Positions 1 to 9,664 of a DNA stretch of 46,169 nucleotides are shown in pieces (position 1 is the first letter of the stretch; each line of letters begins with the position of its first letter). Below the pieces are notes generated by a model, which worked only from the letters and a program-made list of their open reading frames with translations, had not been told where the DNA came from and did not search any database. This DNA comes from Streptomyces sp. PKU-EA00015. GTDB lineage: Bacteria; Actinomycetota; Actinomycetes; Streptomycetales; Streptomycetaceae. The stretch spans positions 1 to 46,169 of the forward strand of contig NZ_JABZEE010000017.1 in NCBI RefSeq assembly GCF_013387495.1, given 5' to 3'. Made by a program: the position numbers and the translations under genes.

Positions 1-1
1 C

Positions 2-1660
2 GTCCCGGCGGAGCGCGCGGCCTCCGAGACCACGCCTCCCGCCGACGCGACGGCGTCCGCCGCGCGCAGCGGGGCCGTCATGGCCGCCGGGTCCGTCGTG
101 TCGCGGGCCACCGGGTTCGTGCGGTCCGCCGTCGTCGCCGCCGGGCTCGGGGTCGGGGCCGCCGCCGACGGGTACGCCGTCGGCAACTCCGTCCCCACCA
201 TCGTCTACATGCTCCTCCTCGGCGGCGCCCTCAACGCCGTCTTCGTGCCCGAGCTCGTCAAGGCCGCCAAGGAGCATCCCGACGGCGGCGCCGCCTACAC
301 CGACCGGCTCCTCACCGTCTGTGTGCTCGCCCTGCTCGGCCTCACCGCCGCCGCCGTGTGGGCCGCACCCGCGATCGTCGACGTGTACACGGACTACCGC
401 GGCGAACAGGCGGCCATGACCGTCGCGTTCGCCCGGTACTGCCTGCCGCAGATCTTCTTCCTCGGCGTGTTCACCCTGCTCGGGCAGGTACTGGGCGCCC
501 GCGGCCGGTTCGGTGCCATGATGTGGACGCCCGTCCTCAACAACCTCGTCGTCATCGCCGTCTTCGGCCTGTACCTCGCGGCCGGCGACGGCGGCACGCT
601 GACTCCCGCCGAGACCGCCCTCCTCGGCTGGGGCACCACCGCGGGCATAGCCGTCCAGGCGCTCGCCCTGCTGCCGTTCCTGCGCGCCGCCGGGTTCCGG
701 TTCCGTCCCCGCTTCGACTGGCGCGGCAGCGGACTCACCCGCCCCCTGCGCTCCGCGGGCTGGCTCGTCCTGCTCGTGCTGACCAACCAGGCCGCCTACT
801 GGGTCACCACCAGACTCGCCACCGCCGCCGGCGCGCGGGCCGCCGCCGCGCACATCGACGGCGCCGGGTTCAGCGCGTACAACAACGCCTACATGCTGTG
901 GGCCGTGCCGCACGGCATCGTCACCGTCTCCCTCGTGACCGCGCTCATGCCCCGTATGAGCGGCTCCGCCGCCGACGGCGACACCGCCGCGGTGCGCCGG
1001 GACGTCGCGTACGCGCTGCGCACCAGCGCCGCCCTGATCGTCCCCGCCGCGTGCGCGCTGTTCGCCCTCGCGGGGCCCGTGATGACGCTCGTCTTCCAGT
1101 ACGGCGCCGTCGAGGCCGACGACACCGCCGTCATGGCGGGCATCCTGATGGCCTTCGCACCCGGACTCGTCGCCTTCTCCGGCCAGTACGTCCTCTCGCG
1201 CGCCTTCTACGCCCTGTCCGACACCCGCACCCCCTTCCTCCTCAACCTCGTGATCGCCGGCCTCAACGCGGCACTGTCCGCGACCGCGTACGCCCTGCTG
1301 CCCGCGCGCTGGGCCGTCACCGGTATCGCCGGTGCGTACTCGCTGGCCCTGTTCACGGGCTGGGCCGTCACGGCGTACGTCCTGCATCGCAGGCTCGCGG
1401 GCGGCAGCGGCGCCCTGTGGCGTTCGGCGACCCTGCGCGGGCAGCTGCGGCTGCTCGCCGCCGCCGCGCTCGCCACGGCCGCCGCTCATCTCGCCGTCCG
1501 CTGGGCCGCCCCGGCCGGCGCGCTCGCCGCCACCGGCGCGGGCGTCCTCGTGATCGCGGCCGTCATCGTCCTGCTCGCCCGGCCCCTGCGGCTGGACGCG
1601 ACCACCGCGCTGCTGGCCGGGGCCACGGCGCGGCTCCGCCGCCGCACCGTCCGACGCTGA
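2..1660 (+). CDS. murJ: MurJ/MviN-family lipid II flippase (5' partial)
   Basis: Polytopic inner-membrane protein of the MviN/MurJ (MOP superfamily) type, which flips lipid-linked peptidoglycan precursor across the membrane. The reading frame is open to the left edge, and the residues before the first internal ATG (position 80) continue smoothly into the family-typical stretch GSVVSRATGFVRSA, so the true start lies outside the window. About 12-14 hydrophobic segments are visible, for example VPTIVYMLLLGGALNAVFV near the N-terminus and the long C-terminal hydrophobic hairpins. About 550 residues are present. It lacks the kinase-like C-terminal extension of mycobacterial MviN. Streptomyces carry several paralogues, so this may not be the essential copy. 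A two-component pair follows after 24 bp and may be co-transcribed. Confidence 0.85.
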   Translation, partial: VPAERAASETTPPADATASAARSGAVMAAGSVVSRATGFVRSAVVAAGLGVGAAADGYAVGNSVPTIVYMLLLGGALNAVFVPELVKAAKEHPDGGAAYTDRLLTVCVLALLGLTAAAVWAAPAIVDVYTDYRGEQAAMTVAFARYCLPQIFFLGVFTLLGQVLGARGRFGAMMWTPVLNNLVVIAVFGLYLAAGDGGTLTPAETALLGWGTTAGIAVQALALLPFLRAAGFRFRPRFDWRGSGLTRPLRSAGWLVLLVLTNQAAYWVTTRLATAAGARAAAAHIDGAGFSAYNNAYMLWAVPHGIVTVSLVTALMPRMSGSAADGDTAAVRRDVAYALRTSAALIVPAACALFALAGPVMTLVFQYGAVEADDTAVMAGILMAFAPGLVAFSGQYVLSRAFYALSDTRTPFLLNLVIAGLNAALSATAYALLPARWAVTGIAGAYSLALFTGWAVTAYVLHRRLAGGSGALWRSATLRGQLRLLAAAALATAAAHLAVRWAAPAGALAATGAGVLVIAAVIVLLARPLRLDATTALLAGATARLRRRTVRR

Positions 1661-1684
1661 CCACGACCTGGAGACACCCCGCCC

Positions 1685-2368
1685 ATGCCACGCGTCCTCC
1701 TCATCGAAGACGATCCCTCGGTACGCGAGGGGGTCGAACTCGGGCTGCGCCGCCGGGGCCACGAGGTCCGCACCGCCGCCACCGGCGAGGCCGGACTCGA
1801 CGCCCTGCACGCCTTCCGGCCCGACCTGCTGCTGCTCGACCTGATGCTGCCCGGCATGAACGGCGTCCAGGTCTGCCGCCGCGTACGGGAGAACAGCCAG
1901 CTGCCCATCATCATGCTCACCGCCCGCGGCGACGACTTCGACGTCGTCGTCGGCCTGGAGGCGGGCGCGGACGACTACATCGTCAAACCGGCCAGGACCG
2001 AGGTGATCGAGGCCCGCATCCGGGCCGTGCTGCGCCGCATCGAGGGGCCGGGGGCCGGCAAGCCCGCCGTCGAGTCCCACGGCGAACTCGCCATCGACCG
2101 CGCCGGTCTCACCGTCACCAAGGCCGGCCGGCCGCTCGCCCTCGCCCCCTCGGAGCTGAAGCTGCTGCTCCACCTGTCCGCGGCCCCGGAGCAGGTGTTC
2201 AGCCGCCAGCAATTGCTGGAGCACGTGTGGGAGCACAGCTACCACGGCGACGCACGGCTCGTCGACGCGTGCGTACGGCGGCTGCGGACCAAGATCGAGG
2301 ACGGCTCGGGCGCCCCTCGGTACATCCAGACCCTGCGGGGCTTCGGCTACCGCTTCGGGCCCCTGTGA
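1685..2368 (+). CDS. OmpR/PhoB-family response regulator
   Basis: A 227-aa DNA-binding response regulator. The receiver domain covers residues 1-120, with acidic pocket E8-D9-D10, phospho-acceptor D52 (LLLDLMLPGMNG), T79 and K101 (IVKP). A winged-helix Trans_Reg_C domain follows at about 130-226, ending in the recognition wing RYIQTLRGFGYRF. It resembles the AfsQ1/CseB group in the receiver, but no orthologue is claimed. The ATG start has a GGAGA ribosome site about 9 bp upstream. Its stop overlaps the GTG start of the sensor kinase gene (GTGA), so the pair should be translationally coupled. Confidence 0.93.
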   Translation: MPRVLLIEDDPSVREGVELGLRRRGHEVRTAATGEAGLDALHAFRPDLLLLDLMLPGMNGVQVCRRVRENSQLPIIMLTARGDDFDVVVGLEAGADDYIVKPARTEVIEARIRAVLRRIEGPGAGKPAVESHGELAIDRAGLTVTKAGRPLALAPSELKLLLHLSAAPEQVFSRQQLLEHVWEHSYHGDARLVDACVRRLRTKIEDGSGAPRYIQTLRGFGYRFGPL

Positions 2369-3840
2369 GACGCCCGGGGAGCGGCGGCCGGGGCCGTATC
2401 GCCGCGTTCGGACTGCGTACCCGGCTGGTCATCGCCTTCCTGCTGGTGGCCGTCGTCAGCGCCGGGACGACCGCCGCGCTCACCTACCGCGAGGCGCGCA
2501 ACGCGGTCCTCGCCAGCGCCCAGGACACGGCGGTGGAGTCCTTCCGCGAGCAGGTCCAGACACTCGGCGTCGGGCTGCCCATGGACCGTACCGTGCTGCA
2601 GGAGCTGCTGCGCGGAATCGCGCGCAAGGCCAAACCGCACCCCTGGGTCGTCTTCGCCGAGTACGGCTCGCTGCGGGCCTCCTCCGGCACGAGCCCCACC
2701 TCGACCGTGATCACCGAGGAGCTGCGCCGCACCGCCCGCGAAGGCTCCCCGCACGGCAGCTTCGAACGCGTCGTCAAGGACGGAGTGCCGTACCTGACCA
2801 TCGCCATGCCCGTGGTGGTGAAGGTCGGCGCGGGCGGAACGCTGCCCACCGGGTTCGTGCTGTACGCCGTGATGCGGATGTCGGACGAACAGGCGAACAT
2901 CGACGCCCTGGTCGCCGCGGCCCGGGACGGCGCACTGCCCGGCCTCGCCATCGCGCTCGTACCCGCGCTGATCGCCGCGCGCAGCGTCCTGCGGCCGGTC
3001 CGTGAACTGCGGGAGGCCGCCCGCTCCATGGGCAGCGGCCGGCTCGACACCCGCATCCGCGCCCGGGGCCGCGACGAACTCGCCGACCTGGCGAGCACGT
3101 TCAACGAGTCGGCGGCCCAACTGGAGAGATCCGTCGACGAACTGCAGAAGGCCGAGGCGCGCGCCCGCCGCTTCGCCTCCGACGTCTCGCACGAACTGCG
3201 CACCCCGCTCGCCGGGATGCTCGCCGTCACCGAGGTTCTCGACGAGGACGCGGACACCCTCGACCCGGACACCGCGCGGGCCGTGCGGCTGATCAGCGCG
3301 GAGACGGGCAAGCTCGCCGTCCTCGTCGAGGACCTGATGGAGATCTCCCGCTTCGACGCCCGTGCCGCCGAGCTCCACACCGACGAGGTCGACGCCGCGG
3401 AGACCATACGCAAGACCCTGCAGAACCGGCACTGGACCGACCGGGTCCGCACCGACCTGCCCGACGGCATCCGCTTCCGCCTCGACCCCCGCCGCTTCGA
3501 CGTCGTCGTCGCCAACCTCGTCGGCAACGCGCTGCGCCACGGCGGCGCGCCCGTCACCGTGGCGCTTCGGACCACGACGGCGGCGGACGGCACACCGCTG
3601 CTGGTCACCGAGGTCACGGACAGCGGGCCCGGTATCCGCCCGGACGCGCTGCCGCACATCTTCGACCGCTTCTACAAGGCGGACGCGGCCCGTACCCGGT
3701 CGGCGGGCAGCGGACTGGGGCTCGCGATCACCCAGGAGAACGTACGGCTGCACGGCGGCACGATCCGCGCGGCCAACGGACCAGGGGGCGGGGCGGTGTT
3801 CACCGTCGAGATCCCGGCGGACCACGGAAGGCGGGGGTGA
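2365..3840 (+). CDS. Sensor histidine kinase (HAMP, HisKA, HATPase_c)
   Basis: A 491-aa membrane kinase. The GTG start at 2365 overlaps the response-regulator TGA. Longer upstream frames are shadows of the preceding genes. TM1 lies at about residues 20-41, an extracytoplasmic sensor region at about 42-188, TM2 at about 189-209, then HAMP. The phospho-acceptor H276 sits in DVSHELRTPL. The ATPase domain has the N box (NLVGNALRH, from residue 384), G1 (DSGPGI), F box (FDRFYKAD) and G2 (GSGLGLAI). It should phosphorylate the adjacent regulator. The signal is unknown, but the neighbouring flippase and lipoprotein make envelope stress a reasonable guess. Confidence 0.93.
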   Translation: MRRPGSGGRGRIAAFGLRTRLVIAFLLVAVVSAGTTAALTYREARNAVLASAQDTAVESFREQVQTLGVGLPMDRTVLQELLRGIARKAKPHPWVVFAEYGSLRASSGTSPTSTVITEELRRTAREGSPHGSFERVVKDGVPYLTIAMPVVVKVGAGGTLPTGFVLYAVMRMSDEQANIDALVAAARDGALPGLAIALVPALIAARSVLRPVRELREAARSMGSGRLDTRIRARGRDELADLASTFNESAAQLERSVDELQKAEARARRFASDVSHELRTPLAGMLAVTEVLDEDADTLDPDTARAVRLISAETGKLAVLVEDLMEISRFDARAAELHTDEVDAAETIRKTLQNRHWTDRVRTDLPDGIRFRLDPRRFDVVVANLVGNALRHGGAPVTVALRTTTAADGTPLLVTEVTDSGPGIRPDALPHIFDRFYKADAARTRSAGSGLGLAITQENVRLHGGTIRAANGPGGGAVFTVEIPADHGRRG

Positions 3841-3844
3841 GGGC

Positions 3845-4516
3845 ATGAGCACGGGGAAGCGCGTACGCGCCGCCCTGGCGGGCCTGGCGGCCGCGGTGTC
3901 GCTCACGGCATGCGGCATCCAGGAGTCCGACGTCATCGAGGCCGGCGGCCCGGCGACCGTCGACGTGCTTCCCGCGCGCGAGGTGCGGATGCTCCTGTTC
4001 TTCTACTCGCCGGAGGGCACGCTGATGCCGGTGAGCCGTTACACGGGCGAGGCCTTGGGCGACTCCGCCGTCGAGCGCACCCGGGTGTCGACCGCCAAGA
4101 CCGTCGCCGCGCTGCTGGACGGACCGAACGCGGAGGAGGACGGGTACGGGCTCCGCAGCGCCGTTGCCCTGCCGGCCCTCGCGCCGAAGGTCGAACCGGG
4201 CCGGGGCACGGTGGCCGTCACGATGGCCGCCCCCGTCCGCGGCCTGACCGGGCCCGCGCGGCGGCAGCTCGTCTGCACGATCGCCTATGCCGAGGACGCC
4301 GACGGGCAGACGGAGGTGACCCTGCGGGGAGTGGACGGCACGCTCGATCCGGCCCGCTGCGACGCGGGGTCGGGCCCCGTGGCGACGGACGAGCCGCGCG
4401 GGGCGGACCCCGAACCGGAGCAGGACCCCTGGGGCTCGGTCCGCCGGAGCACTCCTGCCGGCGAGACCCCCGCGGCCACCTCTAGCGACGCACCTCCGCC
4501 AGCACCGCGTCCGTGA
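3845..4516 (+). CDS. GerMN-like lipoprotein
   Basis: A 223-aa predicted lipoprotein starting 4 bp after the kinase stop. The signal peptide is followed by lipobox LTAC-G. The mature part has a GerMN-like pattern: a hydrophobic strand with FFYSPEGTLMPV, a helix ending LLDGPN, then paired strands ending in a Cys-containing segment. The C-terminal 50 residues are Pro/Glu/Ala-rich and disordered. GerMN domains occur in actinobacterial LpqB, which works with the MtrAB two-component system, so an accessory role for the kinase is plausible. The 3' end overlaps the convergent serine hydrolase gene by 35 bp. The GerMN assignment rests on pattern only. Confidence 0.75.
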   Translation: MSTGKRVRAALAGLAAAVSLTACGIQESDVIEAGGPATVDVLPAREVRMLLFFYSPEGTLMPVSRYTGEALGDSAVERTRVSTAKTVAALLDGPNAEEDGYGLRSAVALPALAPKVEPGRGTVAVTMAAPVRGLTGPARRQLVCTIAYAEDADGQTEVTLRGVDGTLDPARCDAGSGPVATDEPRGADPEPEQDPWGSVRRSTPAGETPAATSSDAPPPAPRP

Positions 4517-5297
4517 ACGCCGGCCACGCCTCGATCGCCCAGGGCCCGAACGCCCGGTCCGTGAGCGCCACGCACGCGGCCCGCGCGTCCGGGTCGATCC
4601 ACAGGAAGGTGCCGGACTGGCCGAAGTGGCCGAAGGTGCGCGGCGAGGACGAGGCGCCCGTCCAGTGCGGCGACTTGGAGTCGCGGATCTCGAAGCCGAG
4701 GCCCCAGTCGTTGGGCTTCTGGTGGCCGTAACCCGGCAGGATCCCGGACAGCCCCGGGTGCACGACCGACATGGCCTCCAGGACCGTGCGCGGATCCAGC
4801 AGCCGCGGCGCCTGCACCTCGGCCGCGAACCGCACCAGATCGTCGACCGTCGAGACGCCGTCCTTGGCCGGCGAGCCCTCCAGCGTGGTGGACGTCATGC
4901 CGAGCGGCTCCAGCACGGCCTGGTGCAGATACTCGGCGAACGGGATCTCGGTCGCCTTGGCGATGTGGTCGCCGAGCACCTCGAACCCCGCGTTCGAGTA
5001 GATCCGGCGCGTGCCGGGCGCGGCCGCCGCGCGGTGCTCGTCGAAGGCGAGCCCCGAGGTGTGGGCGAGCAGATGACGGACGGTCGCGCCGTCGGGCCCG
5101 GCCGGCTCGTCGAACTCGATCGCGCCCTCCTCGTACGCGACCAGCGCCGCGTAGGCCGCGAGCGGCTTGGTGACGGAGGCGAGCGGGAAACGGCGGTCGG
5201 TCGGGCCGTGGGAACCGGCCACGGTCCCGTCGGCGCGCACGACGGCGGCCGCCGCGGTCGGTACCGGCCAGTTCTCGATCATCGCCAGGCTCTGCAT
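4482..5297 (-). CDS. Serine hydrolase, class C beta-lactamase fold
   Basis: A 271-aa protein of the beta-lactamase/transpeptidase-like family. All three active-site motifs are present: S41-V-T-K44 (nucleophile and general base), Y100-S-N102 and H224-F-G226. No signal peptide is visible, so it is probably a cytoplasmic esterase, amidase or peptidase rather than a secreted beta-lactamase. The start is ATG at 5297; a second ATG at 5282 is possible. It is 20 bp downstream of the GNAT gene on the same strand, so the two are likely one operon. Substrate unknown. Confidence 0.85.
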   Translation of the reverse strand: MQSLAMIENWPVPTAAAAVVRADGTVAGSHGPTDRRFPLASVTKPLAAYAALVAYEEGAIEFDEPAGPDGATVRHLLAHTSGLAFDEHRAAAAPGTRRIYSNAGFEVLGDHIAKATEIPFAEYLHQAVLEPLGMTSTTLEGSPAKDGVSTVDDLVRFAAEVQAPRLLDPRTVLEAMSVVHPGLSGILPGYGHQKPNDWGLGFEIRDSKSPHWTGASSSPRTFGHFGQSGTFLWIDPDARAACVALTDRAFGPWAIEAWPAFTDAVLAEVRR

Positions 5298-5317
5298 GCG
5301 TACGAGCCTAGACGGTG

Positions 5318-5782
5318 CTACATGCTGAGCCGCATGGCCGGGTCCGGAGTGCGGACGAAGCCGAGCGACGCGTACAGCGGCTCGCCGTCCGAGGAGGCGC
5401 GCAGATCGATCTTGCGCACGTCCCGCTCGCGGAACCAGCCGAGCAGGCCCTCCATGCAGGCGCGGGAGAGGCCGCGCCGGCGCATGTCCTCGTCTGTGGC
5501 GACGCTGAACACGTAGCCGGTGGTGCCCTGAGGGTTGCCCGGACCGCCCAGCCTGTACTCGATCGTGCCCACCGCACAGGCGGCGAGCCCGCCGCCGGGC
5601 CGGTCGACGACGTACGCGGCCAGGTCGCCGGACCGGTCCGCCAGCCGGTCGCGCAGCGTCGCCACGGCGGCGGGCTGCCAGCTCACATCCGGGTTCGGGC
5701 CGTGGCAGGAGTCCTGCATCACCTTGCGGAGGCGGACCAGTTCTTCGGCGTCGGCGGGGACGGCGGGGCGTGCGGGGCTCAT
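5318..5782 (-). CDS. GNAT-family N-acetyltransferase
   Basis: A 154-aa single-domain GNAT protein. The acetyl-CoA motif A is at VFSVATDEDMRRRGLSRA, with the R-R-x-G-type pyrophosphate loop, followed by the typical C-terminal ASSDGEPLYASLGF beta-bulge and helix. Length is normal for the family. The ATG at 5782 precedes the first conserved helix. It is divergent from the MerR gene across 87 bp and 20 bp upstream of the serine hydrolase. The acceptor substrate cannot be inferred. Confidence 0.88.
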   Translation of the reverse strand: MSPARPAVPADAEELVRLRKVMQDSCHGPNPDVSWQPAAVATLRDRLADRSGDLAAYVVDRPGGGLAACAVGTIEYRLGGPGNPQGTTGYVFSVATDEDMRRRGLSRACMEGLLGWFRERDVRKIDLRASSDGEPLYASLGFVRTPDPAMRLSM

Positions 5783-5831
5783 GGTCCGGGAGGCTAGTGC
5801 GGGCTCCGTCCGGATCGCCACGGGATTGTGC

Positions 5832-5862
5832 TTGCTTCGAGTGCACTCCAGGGTTTTAGCGT
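5832..5862 (+). promoter_or_regulatory. MerR-type promoter and operator
   Basis: A -35-like TTGCTT (5832-5837) and a -10-like TAGCGT (5857-5862) are separated by 19 bp, the long spacer typical of MerR-activated promoters. An imperfect palindrome centred on GAGTGCACTC (5839-5848) fills the spacer. The predicted transcription start is at or next to the MerR ATG (5870), so the mRNA could be leaderless. Autoregulation and control of the downstream aldo-keto reductase is the natural inference. Confidence 0.65.
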
Positions 5863-5869
5863 GGAGCGC

Positions 5870-6331
5870 ATGACGGTGATCGAGAGCACGACCCCGACCG
5901 CCCGGACCGATCTCTGCAAGGCCCCACCCCGCGCGCATCCGCGCCCCGACGGCCACGACCGCTACACGATCAGCGAGGTCGTCTCCTTCACCGGACTCAG
6001 CGCGCACACCCTGCGCTGGTACGAGCGGATCGGACTGATGCCGCACGTCGACCGCTCGCACACCGGGCAGCGCCGCTTCAGCAACCGCGACCTGGACTGG
6101 CTCACCTTCGTCGGCAAGCTCCGGCTGACCGGGATGTCCGTCGCGGACATGGTCAGGTACGCCGAGCTGGTCCGCGAGGGCGAGCACACCTTCGAGGCCC
6201 GCGCGGAGCTGCTGGAGCGCACCCGTCGTGACGTCGTCGACCGGATCGCCGAACTCCGGGACACGCTCGCGGTGCTGGACCACAAGATTCACTTCTACGC
6301 GGACGCCCGCACGGCGTCGGAGAGGGACTGA
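5870..6331 (+). CDS. MerR-family transcriptional regulator
   Basis: A 153-aa MerR regulator. The N-terminal winged helix contains YTISEVVSFTGLSAHTLRWYERIGL and the wing with QRRFSNRDLDWL. A C-terminal dimerisation coiled coil carries many Arg/Glu residues. There is no cysteine in the C-terminal half, which argues against a metal sensor. An upstream in-frame ATG (5828) lies inside the operator, so 5870 is preferred. The aldo-keto reductase starts 5 bp after the stop. MerR/aldo-keto reductase pairs are common in Streptomyces and are usually autoregulated. Confidence 0.9.
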   Translation: MTVIESTTPTARTDLCKAPPRAHPRPDGHDRYTISEVVSFTGLSAHTLRWYERIGLMPHVDRSHTGQRRFSNRDLDWLTFVGKLRLTGMSVADMVRYAELVREGEHTFEARAELLERTRRDVVDRIAELRDTLAVLDHKIHFYADARTASERD

Positions 6332-6336
6332 CCCCG

Positions 6337-7347
<1,011 letters not shown>

Positions 7348-7362
7348 CGGGCGCGGGCTCTT

Positions 7363-7490
7363 CGCCTACCCGCCCCTTCCCGAACTGGGGCTGTGCCCCG
7401 GACTCCGTACCGTGCTTCGCGCTGTGTCCTCAATCGCCGGACAGGCTGCCCAGCAGCCCCGCCGGCGTCTGAGGCGCGGGGGCGGAGCCC
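7363..7490. repeat. Streptomyces dispersed intergenic repeat
   Basis: Non-coding stretch between the convergent aldo-keto reductase and DUF4429 genes. It matches from memory the dispersed Streptomyces pattern 'cccgccccttcccgaactgggg...ccgg..c...caatcgccgg...ccggcgtctgaggcg'. It contains a GGGG-CTGTG-CCCC hairpin (7387-7399) and could also terminate transcription from both sides. Assignment is from recognised pattern, not a search. Confidence 0.5.
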
Positions 7491-7507
7491 TGACGAGGCC
7501 GGCACGC

Positions 7508-8377
7508 TCAGAGCTCCGCCAGCAGCTCCGCCTTCTTCTTCGTGAACTCCTCGTCCGTCACCAGTCCCGCCAGGTGCAGGTCCCCCAAGTGCCGTATCCG
7601 GTCCGCGATGTCCGCCGGGTCGCGGCGGGCAGGGGGCGCCGTCAGGGCGGGAGCGGGGGACTGGGCGCGGACGGACTCCAGTACCGCCGCCGCGAACGGC
7701 AGCGACTCGTGCACCGGGCCGTAGCCCAGCCCGAACACCACGGCCGCCGGATCCTGGTCCGCCTGCGAGGCGGGCGGGGCCGCGGGGGCGCACGCGCCGG
7801 GGCGCGGCAGCAGGCGCAGATAGCCGTCGAACGCCTCCGGGGAGCGCCACTCCACCCCCGTCAGCTCGGACACCGCGAAACTCTGGTCCCCCGCGTTCCA
7901 CTTGGCCGTCGACGCCGCCGTGCGCGACCAGCGGAATCTCACGCGCGAGCCGTCGAAGGACGCCTTCCCGTCGTACGCCTTGAAGCCCAGCGGCGCCGGG
8001 GGCGCGGTGACCGTGTACCGCTCGGCGGGACGGTCCGCGTCCGGGCCGAGCGCCTCGCGCAGCGCGTCCGCGTAGTACTCGGCGAGCGTCTCGCGCTCCG
8101 CCGGCAGCACCAGCCGGTACGGATCACTGGCGTCCTTGAGCTGACCCGCCGCCGCGTCCATCAGCGGGTCGGCCCCGGGTCTCGGCACGGCATGCAGGAC
8201 GACGGTCCCGGCCTTGCCGGGCGTGAGCGTCACCGCGGCCAACGCCTCGTGGGGGACGCGCCGTTCACGCAGGGCGGAGAAGAGCTTCGGCCTGCGGATC
8301 CCCCGATCGAAGCGGATGAGCACGGAGTCGGTCTCGAACTCCCAGGTGGCTTGAATACCCGCCAGCACATCACCCAT
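7508..8377 (-). CDS. DUF4429 domain protein with C-terminal SHOCT motif
   Basis: A 289-aa protein. Two DUF4429-type segments are visible: residues about 1-110 (start GDVLAGIQATWEF, then RPGADPLMDAAAGQL and DPYRLVLPAERE.LAEYYADAL) and about 125-180 with a second beta-rich repeat. A SHOCT motif (LGDLHLAGLVTDEEFTKKKAELL) ends the protein; SHOCT segments are short oligomerisation or attachment helices. The start chosen is the inner ATG (8377), which has GAGG 6 bp upstream; ATG 8386 is the alternative. Function unknown. It lies 66 bp downstream of the hydrolase gene on the same strand. Confidence 0.8.
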   Translation of the reverse strand: MGDVLAGIQATWEFETDSVLIRFDRGIRRPKLFSALRERRVPHEALAAVTLTPGKAGTVVLHAVPRPGADPLMDAAAGQLKDASDPYRLVLPAERETLAEYYADALREALGPDADRPAERYTVTAPPAPLGFKAYDGKASFDGSRVRFRWSRTAASTAKWNAGDQSFAVSELTGVEWRSPEAFDGYLRLLPRPGACAPAAPPASQADQDPAAVVFGLGYGPVHESLPFAAAVLESVRAQSPAPALTAPPARRDPADIADRIRHLGDLHLAGLVTDEEFTKKKAELLAEL

Positions 8378-8443
8378 GTGCCTCATCGTATGCGGCCGAC
8401 GCCTGTCCGTCGCCCCTCGGTCACAAGCCCGTTCCCCGACGCT

Positions 8444-9664
8444 CTACGCGCGTTGGCCCGCGCCCTCGCCGTAAATACCACTGCGGCACGTGTCGGTGTC
8501 GCCTGTGCAGCTGATGCCCTCGTACGAACCCACGCCGATCTCGGCGAAGTTGTCCACGCTCTCCGTACCCGGCTCGAAATAGCCGGTGTGTCCCGTCGCG
8601 CGCTCCGCGGAGACGACCCGCGCCCCGAACTCCGGCACCACGGGGTCCTCGCCGTGCCCGAGCCCGCCGACCGCCAGGTGCGGCACGTCCTGGATCCAGT
8701 CGTCGCTGTCGCGCGTGGCCCAGACACGGGCGCTGGTCCCGAGCTCGGAGACGTTCTGGGCGCGCATCCCGGGGCTGCCGGCGACCGCGATGTCCTCGAC
8801 CCGCTCGGGCAGGTTCCGGGCGGCGACCCCGCAGACCACGGAGCCGTAGCTGTGGCAGAACAGTGCGACCCTGGAGTCGCCGGGCAGCGCTTCGGTGAGG
8901 GCGTTCAGCCGCACGGCGCCGCTCTCGGCGAGCCGCCCGATCGCGGAGTCCATGCCGACGCCGACCGGCGAGGTGTAGTCGGCCCAGGCGACGACGGCGG
9001 TGCGCACGCCGGGCGCGGCGGCCCGCTGGGCGGCGTACAGCGACTGCGCCATGCCGACCGGCGCGGTGTACTTGCGGGCCGTCTTCTGGAACGTGAGCAG
9101 GTTCGTGTCGACGCCGGGGACGATCACCGACACCCGCTCGGCGCGGTCGAGGTCGCCGAAGACCTCGGCGACCCGGCCCGGTCCCGTCGGGTCGAAGGCC
9201 AGGATCTGCCGGCCGGTGTCCATCAGCGCGCGGAACCGGTGCATCCGCCGGACCGCCTCGTGATGGCCTTCCGCGGTGAGTTCCGGGTCGGCGACCCGCC
9301 GCCGTTCGGCGGCCAGGGACGTGGCGAGCGCCTGCCGGTTCGCCCGGTAACGCAGGGTGACAGGCGCGCCGTTGAGATTGCCCACCACATGGGGGAAGTC
9401 GGCGGCGAGCCGCTTGCCCCGGGCGCTGCCGATCGACGCGAAGAACGCGGCGAGCCGGGCGGGCGCGGAGTCCGGCGCGGGCAGCGCCTCGGCTCCGATC
9501 CGGGCCTTGCGCCAGCCCGCCAGTTCGGCGGCCAGCGCGGTGCGCGGGCCGCCCTGATCTCGTATGGCGGTCCATCCGGTGGTCGCGAGCATCATGAAGA
9601 CCACCATCAGGGCGAGCAGGGCACGCCAGACGGTCGGGGCGGGGGAGGCGTCGAAAGAAGTCAC
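8444..9664 (-). CDS. Membrane-anchored alpha/beta hydrolase (DUF1023)
   Basis: A 406-aa protein with an N-terminal signal anchor (hydrophobic residues about 12-32) and an extracytoplasmic DUF1023-type alpha/beta hydrolase domain. The nucleophile elbow is FCHSYGSVVCG, with Ser in H-S-Y-G-S. Preceding it are VIVPGVDTN and WADYTSPVGVG, typical of the family. Conserved His occurs in AERATGHTGYF. The GTG start at 9664 gives a proper N-terminus; longer ORFs run into the GC-rich upstream DNA. Function is unknown; several Streptomyces paralogues are secreted or surface hydrolases. Confidence 0.85.
   Translation of the reverse strand: MTSFDASPAPTVWRALLALMVVFMMLATTGWTAIRDQGGPRTALAAELAGWRKARIGAEALPAPDSAPARLAAFFASIGSARGKRLAADFPHVVGNLNGAPVTLRYRANRQALATSLAAERRRVADPELTAEGHHEAVRRMHRFRALMDTGRQILAFDPTGPGRVAEVFGDLDRAERVSVIVPGVDTNLLTFQKTARKYTAPVGMAQSLYAAQRAAAPGVRTAVVAWADYTSPVGVGMDSAIGRLAESGAVRLNALTEALPGDSRVALFCHSYGSVVCGVAARNLPERVEDIAVAGSPGMRAQNVSELGTSARVWATRDSDDWIQDVPHLAVGGLGHGEDPVVPEFGARVVSAERATGHTGYFEPGTESVDNFAEIGVGSYEGISCTGDTDTCRSGIYGEGAGQRA

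Noticed and set aside
2347..3936. 529-aa minus-strand open frame across the histidine kinase
   Set aside because: Antisense shadow of the kinase gene; composition is Arg/Gly/Val-rich without any domain, a usual effect of GC-rich third positions.
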